Below the pieces are notes generated by a model. The model saw only the letters and a list, made by a program, of their open reading frames with translations, made no database searches and was not told the DNA's origin. From Flammeovirgaceae bacterium 311 (GTDB taxonomy: Bacteria; Bacteroidota; Bacteroidia; Cytophagales; Cyclobacteriaceae): 64,000 bases of DNA. The position numbers were made by a program, and so were the translations under genes. Below are positions 21,360 through 28,570 of the stretch, one piece after another (positions within the stretch are counted from its first letter, which is position 1; every line of letters starts with the position of its first letter). The stretch covers positions 5,658,001 to 5,722,000 of the forward strand of contig CP004371.1 in NCBI GenBank assembly GCA_000597885.1. Reading direction: 5' to 3'.

Positions 21360-22961
21360 CTACAGGTTGATTTTAAAATTTTGAGGGTATAAGTCTCGGA
21401 TATTCTTGTGGTTTATTGACATGACATTCTTCAGTGTGTGCTTTAACCACTGATAAGGGTTTACCTCGTGCTTTTTGCAGATTGCAAAGAAGGAGTAGAT
21501 CATTGCTGCTCTTTGTGCAGCTTGGTGTGAGCCAGCGAACAGATAGTTTTTACGGCCCAGTACCACAGGGCGGATGGCGTTTTCCACCAGGTTGTTATCT
21601 ATTTCCAGTACTCCATCATAGAGATAAGCCGATAAAGCATCCCAGCGATCCTGGCTATAGCGCATAGCTTTGCCAATAGGGCTTTTAGGCAGGGTGGTTT
21701 TTACTTCTTTGGAGATCCACTTACCCAGATTGTTAAGAATAGGCAACGACTTTTCCAGCCTTAGCACTTTTCTCTGCTCTGGGGTAAGCTTTTCTTCCCG
21801 GGCTCTGGCTTCTACGTCATAGAGCTGCTGGATGTAGAGCAGTGCTATGGAAGATTTGGCCTTATCATTATCCAGGGCTTTCTCAAACTCTCTTCTGGCA
21901 TGTGCCCAGCAGGCCAGATGTACAACATCCTTTTGCCGGCCAATCTTTTCATAGACCTTGTAGCCATCTGTTTGCAAATATCCCTTAAAGCCCGACAATA
22001 TCTGATCTGGTCCACTGGCACCACGCGTGGGCTGATAATCAAAGAGCACAGTGTTATCTATGGGACTATTGTAGACCCAATAGTAGCCTTGGTGGGTAGC
22101 ACCTTTCTTATCCTTATCCAGCACCTTTATAGGTGTTTCATCTGCCTGCAGATAGCCTTTGATTTTGGTATCTTCAAGCAGATAGTCGTAGAGGGGCTGA
22201 AGCTTTTCCAGGGCTGTCCTGGTCCAGCCATCCAGCGTGGAGGCGGCTATGGGGATGTTTTCTCTTAAGAACCTTTGCCGTTGGCGATACAGCGGCAAGT
22301 GATCCATGTACTTATCGACAAGAATGCTGGCCAGCAGACCAGGTCCTGGAATACCTTTGTCGATGATGCGCTCGGGAAGTTCACCAATCACCACACCTTC
22401 TTTATTCTTAGGGGCGTATTTAAAGCGGATGTAGCGGCGTATGAAAAGCTTTGCAGGTACACACTCCAGCTCATCTGTAACTTCTTTGCCAATACACTGC
22501 ATCTGGCTTAGGTCGCCTTCCGGGTAGATCTCTACTTCTTCTACTTCCACATGCTCGGGCAGGGCTACACGGCCTTTGTGGGCAGAGGAGCGCTGCTTCT
22601 TGCGCGCGTATTCGATCTTTTCTACCAGGGCTTCCTCTTGCTGCTGTGCTTGCTCTGGCGTAGCTTCAAAAGGAAGGGGTAGCTGCTGGCTGTCGACTTC
22701 AAAGCGTTCTCTTTTCTGGCCAAAGGCCATGCGCTTGAGTTGATCTACCTGCCACTGGAGAAGTTCCACTTTGTCTTGCAAAACCTCTTCCTGACGTTGG
22801 AGATGATCTACTTTCTTCTGTTTATGAGCAATGGCAGACTCTTGCTTTTCAATAGTAGATGCTTGCGCTTGAATAGTATGATCCTTTTGCTGGAGCAGGG
22901 CAAGGAGTTCTTCTTTGGAGAGCTGTTCCAGGGCTGGATTCATGCTCTGAAGATACAACAA
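21360..22961 (-). CDS. tnpC: IS66-family transposase TnpC
   Basis: 533 residues, full length. The N-terminal coiled-coil (QKDHTIQAQASTIEKQESAI…) is followed by the zinc-finger-like and DDE regions. Catalytic Asp in YLQADETPIKV near 272, second in LQTDGYKVYE near 330, Glu in NNLVENAIRPVVLGRKNYLF near 462. The C-terminal IS66_C motif (NPYQWLKHTL) is present. Intact. Confidence 0.95.
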   Translation of the reverse strand: MLYLQSMNPALEQLSKEELLALLQQKDHTIQAQASTIEKQESAIAHKQKKVDHLQRQEEVLQDKVELLQWQVDQLKRMAFGQKRERFEVDSQQLPLPFEATPEQAQQQEEALVEKIEYARKKQRSSAHKGRVALPEHVEVEEVEIYPEGDLSQMQCIGKEVTDELECVPAKLFIRRYIRFKYAPKNKEGVVIGELPERIIDKGIPGPGLLASILVDKYMDHLPLYRQRQRFLRENIPIAASTLDGWTRTALEKLQPLYDYLLEDTKIKGYLQADETPIKVLDKDKKGATHQGYYWVYNSPIDNTVLFDYQPTRGASGPDQILSGFKGYLQTDGYKVYEKIGRQKDVVHLACWAHARREFEKALDNDKAKSSIALLYIQQLYDVEARAREEKLTPEQRKVLRLEKSLPILNNLGKWISKEVKTTLPKSPIGKAMRYSQDRWDALSAYLYDGVLEIDNNLVENAIRPVVLGRKNYLFAGSHQAAQRAAMIYSFFAICKKHEVNPYQWLKHTLKNVMSINHKNIRDLYPQNFKINL

Positions 22962-22993
22962 AAAGAGGCTCTACCATAGTAAAAACTGCATTT

Positions 22994-23335
22994 TTACAGC
23001 TGATAACGCACTTTTTGTATGCTGCTTTTTACCTGTATGCCCTCGATCATCAGCACCAGTTCGGGCCACTTCAACACACCATTTTCCACCTGCATTCTGG
23101 GAGCTGTGAAGGTGCCCCGCTCCAATCTTTTGTAATACAAGACAAAGCCCCCACTCTCCCAGTGCAAAAGCTTAATGCAACTGCGACTCCGGTTCACAAA
23201 CACATACACCTCACCAGATGCCGGATCTCTTTGCAGCTCATTTCTAACCAGGCCAGAAAGAGCATCAAAGCTCTTGCGCATATCGCAGGGCTGGCTGTAG
23301 AGCAGATAGCTGTGTGAGGAGCTAAGCGAAAACAT
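22994..23335 (-). CDS. tnpB: IS66 accessory protein TnpB
   Basis: 113 residues of the IS66 Orf2 family: YSQPCDMRKSFDALSGLV, then SGEVYVFVNRSRSCIKLLHWE and GFVLYYKRLERGTF. Required for transposition of IS66 elements, and the mechanism is unknown. It lies 2 bp after tnpA, and tnpC begins 32 bp after its end. Confidence 0.93.
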   Translation of the reverse strand: MFSLSSSHSYLLYSQPCDMRKSFDALSGLVRNELQRDPASGEVYVFVNRSRSCIKLLHWESGGFVLYYKRLERGTFTAPRMQVENGVLKWPELVLMIEGIQVKSSIQKVRYQL

Positions 23336-23337
23336 GA

Positions 23338-23658
23338 TCAGTAAAGGCGGATCAGCTGGCTGATCAAAGAAAGACTAGCATCTGCTGCTTTTAAACGTAC
23401 GCCGTTGGGATATATGATCTCCATATCCTGCTGCTGACTGGAAGCACAGGCTTCTACTTTTACAAAGCTGCCAGCAGGCTGCAACTGGTGATGATCCCTG
23501 TACTTGCACGCCCAGTAATTGAATTTAGCATACGCTATGCCCACTTCCTGGCTATACTGTTTCTGGGTTTTACCACTTCGATGGCAATCCTTCACCAACT
23601 CAAACATCTTCTCTGTTAATTCCATAGCTTTATTGTTTAGCACAAAGCTATGCCGCAA
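23338..23658 (-). CDS. tnpA: IS66 accessory protein TnpA-like
   Basis: 106 residues. The helical N-terminal part (VKDCHRSGKTQKQYSQEVGIAYAKF) fits the helix-turn-helix of Orf1-type proteins of this family, and the variable C-terminal half ends SLISQLIRLY. First gene of the element, followed at 2 bp by tnpB. Confidence 0.8.
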   Translation of the reverse strand: MRHSFVLNNKAMELTEKMFELVKDCHRSGKTQKQYSQEVGIAYAKFNYWACKYRDHHQLQPAGSFVKVEACASSQQQDMEIIYPNGVRLKAADASLSLISQLIRLY

Positions 23659-23776
23659 TTAACTCCCTGTAAATATGTACTTGGTCGGGCGGATACGTCT
23701 ATACGCATAGAAGCCAGATTGCGGCAGCGGCCGACCGGCACACTCCGCTTCGCTGCGTTCGCAAGGACTGAACTGC

Positions 23777-23822
23777 TAATAAAAACGGCCTCTGGAAATC
23801 TCCAGAGGCCGTTTTTATTAGC
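23777..23822. terminator. Hairpin inside the right end of the IS66 element
   Basis: AAAAACGGCCTCTGG pairs with CCAGAGGCCGTTTTT. It lies upstream of tnpA and would shield the transposase genes from outside transcription, mirroring the left-end hairpin. Confidence 0.75.
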
Positions 23823-23970
23823 AAGCTATATTTTTCAAAAATTTGGGATGAATCATGTACATCAGCTATAGCGGTAGGACGTGGCTTGGTAAAAAGTTCA
23901 CATATCTCCTTCTACCATCTCATCCTTCAGGGCATCCGGTACGGCCAGGTATGCATGCTGAAACGCAGGG

Positions 23971-24399
23971 TCAGGCTCTGTTGAAAAACTTAACCAGCAG
24001 GTTGGTGGCGGTGGTGCCGCTTTGCTTTTCGCCTTTGATGATGGAGTTGAACAGGGCCCTATCTTCCGTACTGCTTTCTGTAAGAAAATCTATCTGGTCT
24101 TTTGGCAAATTCTTGTACCCCATGTGCCATGATGGAAATGCACGCTCTTTTAGAGGCCCATAGCTTAAGAGTACAGCATTTTTATGGCGTGGATCTTCCT
24201 TGATCAGGTCGTACAGTTTTATAATCTCTTTATCACCCTCCAGGTATTGAATAAAATGGTCATCAGAATGTAACAACACACCAGTTATGTCTTTGGATGA
24301 ATTGTTGCGCTTACAGGAATCCAGTATTTTCTGAATTTCAATCTCGGTACATTGTGGATTACGCTGGCTTTTGTACACAAGCTGATAAAGAAATTTCAT
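23971..24399 (-). CDS. BLUF-domain blue-light photoreceptor
   Basis: 142 residues, a stand-alone BLUF domain. Flavin-site residues are all there: Tyr9 (LVYKS), Asn33 (NNSSKDITG), Gln51 (FIQYLEG), Trp91 and Met93 (SWHMG). The Tyr/Gln pair performs the light-driven hydrogen-bond switch around FAD. A C-terminal extension of about 45 residues may relay the signal. Members of this single-domain class act through partner proteins. None is encoded next to it. It follows the IS66 element by about 110 bp. Confidence 0.95.
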   Translation of the reverse strand: MKFLYQLVYKSQRNPQCTEIEIQKILDSCKRNNSSKDITGVLLHSDDHFIQYLEGDKEIIKLYDLIKEDPRHKNAVLLSYGPLKERAFPSWHMGYKNLPKDQIDFLTESSTEDRALFNSIIKGEKQSGTTATNLLVKFFNRA

Positions 24400-25018
24400 A
24401 TCGGAGGAAAGTTTAGGTTTTTATTATGTTTAAATAATTGTTTCAAAAATATAACATCGTTCTTCAGCTTACAAGCTGGCGTAATATAAACCCTGCTTCT
24501 GTCTGGAGGCAATATCATGGCAAATTGTTTATAAATAGCTTTATAGATAGCCGTCGAAAGGTTTATAGCATTAAAGGATATGGACTGCTGATTAACGTTT
24601 GTCTAAATTGCATATTTATATATTAAACAATAGCATGTAATATATTTTCCTCCTATAGGGATGCCTTTATGTTGTCAGCTCCGGGAGGGATTCTATAAGC
24701 GTGTAAATCCGGACCGGATTATAGTATGCTTTATTACCTTTTAGCAGCACAGGCTAAGTAGCTTTTCAGGATTACAACACACAAGTCCTCATAAATACAC
24801 CTTCCCTCGGCTGGCAGGAATGGATCTTTCACTGGATCTGTTTAGGTGCTTTTGCAAATCTTTATCCAAAAATAAACCCTAGCATCTTTTTAACAGGAGC
24901 CGGCTATAGGGAGATAGGCTGGAATGACTGGTCTTCTGGTGAAAAAATATTATATTGAAAGCTTTGTCTATAAGATGTTATAATTAGATTTTGATTAACA
25001 GCCTTAGTATAAAGTTCT
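24400..25018. other. Intergenic, 619 bp, between BLUF and the ThuA fusion gene
   Basis: No gene with a start codon is convincing. A plus-strand frame is open from 24758 to 24958 (66 codons, containing PKINPSIFLTGAG) but lacks ATG, GTG or TTG. It could be a receiver-domain relic or chance. Confidence 0.5.
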
Positions 25019-28000
25019 GTGAAATACTCTAAAATCAAACAACTCTATTCTCTTGCCTTGTCACTTGCACTGGCGGCAGGCATCTGTTCATGTGCAGGCA
25101 ATTCCCAGAGCGGTAGCGAGCTGGATGCTGCTACGGCCACTCCCCGGGTACTTGTTTTTTCCAAAACAAAAGGCTGGGTTCATTCCTCAATACCCTATGG
25201 CATTGCGGCTATCCAGAAGCTGGGGCAGGAGCATGGCTTTCTGGTAGATACCACCAAAAATGCCGCTTATTTCCACGACGACAGCCTTAAAAACTACCAG
25301 GCTGTTATTTTTAACATTACAACTGGTAACGTTTTAAATGCACATCAGCAGGCAGCATTCGAACGCTATATACAGGCGGGCGGGGGTTATGTAGGCATAC
25401 ACTCTGCAGCTGATACCGAATATGAGTGGCCATGGTACAACAAGCTGATGGGTGCCCATTTCTCAAGCCATGCCCACAATCCAAATGTGGTAAAGGCTAC
25501 TGTTGATGTGCTTGATAAAAATCACCCTGCTACAAAAGGCTTGCCTGATAAGTGGGAGCGTATCGATGAATGGTACAGCTACCGTTCATTTTACCATGGA
25601 CTGAATGTACTTGCTAACCTGGATGAAAACACCTATGTGGGGGGCTCTAACGGTGCCGTGCACCCTATTGCCTGGTATCACGAATGGGATGGCGGCAGGG
25701 CATTTTACACTGGTGGTGGCCATACCGACGAAAGCTTTAGTGAACCTTTATTCCTGGACCACATCCTGGGTGGAATACAGTATGCCATTGGCTCGGGCAG
25801 CCTGGATTACGCCAAAGCCTATGCCAGAACCACGCCAGAAGAAAACCGCTTTACCAAAACTGTACTGGTAAACGATCTGGCACATCCCATGGAGCTGGCC
25901 ATTGCCGATGATGGCAGGATCTTTTTCACAGAACTTAGAAGTGGCAGGCTAAGCATGTATAATACACGTACGGAAGAAACAGAGCTGGTGCACCAGTTTA
26001 AAGTCAATACAGAGGGTGGAACAGGCCTGATAGGGGTAACCCTGGATCCTGATTTTAAGAGCAACAACCACTTATATGTGTATTATGCGCCGCCTGCAGA
26101 CAAGGAGCCTTATCCGTTTCGCCTCTCCAGGTTTACACTTAAAGCAGATAATAGGCTGGATGCAGGTTCGGAAAAGGTCTTGTTAGTGGTTGGGGTAGAA
26201 AAGAACAGCGGTGCTCACCATGGCGGCTCACTGGCCTGGGATCGGGAAGGTAACCTTTACCTTTCTACCGGCGACAGCTCTTCTCCCTTTCCTTCTAACG
26301 GGTATGCGCCGCTCGATGAAAGGCCCGGAGCAGAATACTACAGCCTGGATGCCCAGCGATCTTCTGCAAATACCAATAGCCTGGCTGGTAAAATACTTCG
26401 CATACACCCGGAGGCAGATGGCACCTATACCATTCCGGAGGGGAACCTTTTTCCGGCGGGAACAGCGAAAACACGGCCGGAGATTTATGTAATGGGTACC
26501 AGAAATCCATACCGCATCGCCATCAACCCCAAAACCTCTACACTGTACTGGGGCGAAATCGGGCCTGATGCCGGTAAAGATTCTATACAGGGACCAAAAG
26601 GCTACGACGAGTTTAACCAGGCGAAAAAAGCAGGAAACTGGGGCTGGCCCTATTTTATTGCCGATAACAAGGCCTATGCAGCATGGGATTTTTCAACCAA
26701 TACATCAAAGGGAAAATACAATCCGGATGCACCTGTTAATGATTCTCCAAACAATACCGGATTAACCCATTTGCCTCCGGCTCAGAAAGCCATGATCTGG
26801 TATCCCTACGATGGTTCTGAAGAATTTCCGGAGCTGGGCATTGGAGGCAGGAGTGCCATGGCAGGACAGTTTTATACGTATAACGAAAATTCAGCTTCCA
26901 AAAACCGCTTTCCCGAATATTACGATGGTGCACTCTTTGTTTTTGACTGGATGCGCAACTGGGTAATGACGGTGAACCTGGATGGAGAGGAGAACTTTCT
27001 TAGAAACGAAGCTTTCATGACGCTGAATGGTGATTTCAGACGCCCCATTGACCTGGCCTTTGGAGATGATGGCATAATGTATATGCTGGAGTATGGCTCT
27101 GTTTATGGAAACGATAATGACGATGCCCGCCTGGTAAAGATTGAATACAACACCGGCAACAGGCCTCCCATTGCTAAGGCCAGAATTATAGATTCTGTTG
27201 CCGTTGCAAAAGCAGAGGCCAAGGCACGCCTTACCTCTGAAAGAGAAGTGCCTCTGATGCGTGAGGCAGCCGGTGAAGCTCCGTTGCGGGTGCTCTTTGG
27301 CAGCAGCGGTACTACAGACCTCGATGATGATGATGTGATCAGCTACCAATGGTTTTTTGATGGTAAAACAGTTGGTTCTACCGAGCGGGAGCCTGTTTAC
27401 ACCTACACCAGGCCAGGTGTTTATAAAGCTGTACTAAAGGTTACCGACCAGCATGGCGCCTCCGGCACTGATACGCTGATGGTAAAAGTGGGCAATGCCA
27501 TGCCGCAGATGGAAATAACATCGCCCCAGAACAAGTCTTTCTTCTGGGAAAACAAACCTTTTGCCTACACGGTGAAAGTAACGGACAAGGAAGATGGAAA
27601 GATTGATCCTGCCCGGGTGAAAGTTCATTTTACCTACTACCCCAACCCGGCTACTTCTGCAGCAGAGGCAGGCAGCGCGCTGGTAAGCGAAGCCGGTGGG
27701 GTGATGAAAAGTGCCGGAAACCAGTTGATTGCCGGCAGTGACTGTAAAGCCTGCCATACCCTCGATCAGGTATCTGTAGGGCCATCATACACCGATGTGG
27801 CCAGGCGCTACAAGGGGCAAAGAGATGCTGTTGATCTGCTGGCTAAAAAGATAATTGCCGGTGGTGGAGGTAACTGGGGATCTTATGTGATGAGTGCGCA
27901 TCCGCAGGTGTCGGTGCAGGATGCTACTGAAATGGTGAAATACATTTTATCCCTGGCTGAACCTAAGGAACAGAAAAAGGCGCTACCCCTGCAGGGTACA

Positions 28001-28498
28001 CTTGCCCTGAACCAGCATAAAAAGGAAGAGCCAAAAGGCCGGTATGTGTTAACGGCCAGCTATACCGATCAGGGCGGAAAAGGGGTGGGGCTTCTTACCG
28101 CCACAGAAGTTGTAAACCTGCGGAGTGCCAGGGTTAAAACGATTCATGCTGATTTTTATAAGGGCTTTCCAAGATTTAAAGATCGCATCGATCCGGGAGA
28201 TCATAAATCTTTTGTGCTGTTAAAGGATATTGATCTGACGGGCATTAAAAAGATTACTTATACTTATTATGCAGAAAAGGATGCCGTGATAGAGGCACGC
28301 ATAGGTTCGCAGGAGGGGCCTGCCATCAGCAGCGTTTCCGTGAAGCAGTCGGCTTGTGAGTGGGGGAGCCCGGAAACCATAACAACCTCTGTGAGTGTGC
28401 CCACTACCGGCAGGCACAATGTTTATTTTGTGGTGCTAAAACCCCACAAGCCCAGTAATAAGGTTGCTGCCATTCACGAAATATACTTTGAGCAGTAG
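25019..28498 (+). CDS. ThuA / PQQ-sugar-dehydrogenase / PKD / cytochrome c fusion lipoprotein
   Basis: 1159 residues, start GTG. Lipoprotein leader with Cys23 or Cys25. Domains: ThuA-like 42-255 (GGYVGIHSAADTEYEWPWY, HPIAWYHEWDGGRAFYTGGGH); GdhB-like propeller about 275-715 (AHPMELAIADDGRIFFTE, GALAWD-type GGSLAWDREGNLYLSTGD, MGTRNPYRIAINP, GNWGWPYFI); PKD about 760-830 (SYQWFFDGK, GVYKAVLKVTDQHGASG); a cytochrome c about 900-985 with haem motif CKACH near 908; and a C-terminal beta-sandwich resembling a CBM6 module. Probably oxidises sugars at the cell surface with a built-in electron carrier. The fusion is common in Bacteroidota. Substrate unknown. Confidence 0.92.
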   Translation: MKYSKIKQLYSLALSLALAAGICSCAGNSQSGSELDAATATPRVLVFSKTKGWVHSSIPYGIAAIQKLGQEHGFLVDTTKNAAYFHDDSLKNYQAVIFNITTGNVLNAHQQAAFERYIQAGGGYVGIHSAADTEYEWPWYNKLMGAHFSSHAHNPNVVKATVDVLDKNHPATKGLPDKWERIDEWYSYRSFYHGLNVLANLDENTYVGGSNGAVHPIAWYHEWDGGRAFYTGGGHTDESFSEPLFLDHILGGIQYAIGSGSLDYAKAYARTTPEENRFTKTVLVNDLAHPMELAIADDGRIFFTELRSGRLSMYNTRTEETELVHQFKVNTEGGTGLIGVTLDPDFKSNNHLYVYYAPPADKEPYPFRLSRFTLKADNRLDAGSEKVLLVVGVEKNSGAHHGGSLAWDREGNLYLSTGDSSSPFPSNGYAPLDERPGAEYYSLDAQRSSANTNSLAGKILRIHPEADGTYTIPEGNLFPAGTAKTRPEIYVMGTRNPYRIAINPKTSTLYWGEIGPDAGKDSIQGPKGYDEFNQAKKAGNWGWPYFIADNKAYAAWDFSTNTSKGKYNPDAPVNDSPNNTGLTHLPPAQKAMIWYPYDGSEEFPELGIGGRSAMAGQFYTYNENSASKNRFPEYYDGALFVFDWMRNWVMTVNLDGEENFLRNEAFMTLNGDFRRPIDLAFGDDGIMYMLEYGSVYGNDNDDARLVKIEYNTGNRPPIAKARIIDSVAVAKAEAKARLTSEREVPLMREAAGEAPLRVLFGSSGTTDLDDDDVISYQWFFDGKTVGSTEREPVYTYTRPGVYKAVLKVTDQHGASGTDTLMVKVGNAMPQMEITSPQNKSFFWENKPFAYTVKVTDKEDGKIDPARVKVHFTYYPNPATSAAEAGSALVSEAGGVMKSAGNQLIAGSDCKACHTLDQVSVGPSYTDVARRYKGQRDAVDLLAKKIIAGGGGNWGSYVMSAHPQVSVQDATEMVKYILSLAEPKEQKKALPLQGTLALNQHKKEEPKGRYVLTASYTDQGGKGVGLLTATEVVNLRSARVKTIHADFYKGFPRFKDRIDPGDHKSFVLLKDIDLTGIKKITYTYYAEKDAVIEARIGSQEGPAISSVSVKQSACEWGSPETITTSVSVPTTGRHNVYFVVLKPHKPSNKVAAIHEIYFEQ

Positions 28499-28510
28499 CT
28501 CCTGAAAACA

Positions 28511-28551
28511 AAAGAAGCAGCCCTGGTGATTAGCCAGGGCTGCTTCTTTTT
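28511..28551. terminator. Bidirectional hairpin terminator
   Basis: AAGAAGCAGCCCTGG pairs with CCAGGGCTGCTTCTT around GTGATTAG-type loop sequence, with A-run and T-run flanks. Serves the convergent ThuA fusion gene and beta-helix gene. Confidence 0.88.
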
Positions 28552-28570
28552 AGGTTAATTTATTTACATG

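Larger units (their letters stand above)
21208..23857 (-). mobile_element. IS66-family insertion sequence, about 2.65 kb
   Basis: Outer ends ACATGATTCATCCCAAATTTT at 21208-21228 and its complement ending at 23857 are identical over 21 bp. A second inner inverted pair, about 40 bp on each side (around 21333-21359 and 23689-23720, TTGGTCGGGyGGATACGT), lies close to the genes. The three IS66 genes are intact and in the usual order tnpA-tnpB-tnpC on the minus strand. I find no clear 8-bp target duplication. The left end lies next to the last attC fragment. Confidence 0.88.

Noticed and set aside
21201-23865. Target-site duplication of the IS66 element
   Set aside because: I compared 8 bp on each side of the 21-bp ends and found no match. 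The flanks may have been rearranged.
24758-24958. Possible gene between BLUF and the ThuA fusion
   Set aside because: 66 open codons without any start codon and only a vague likeness to a receiver domain.
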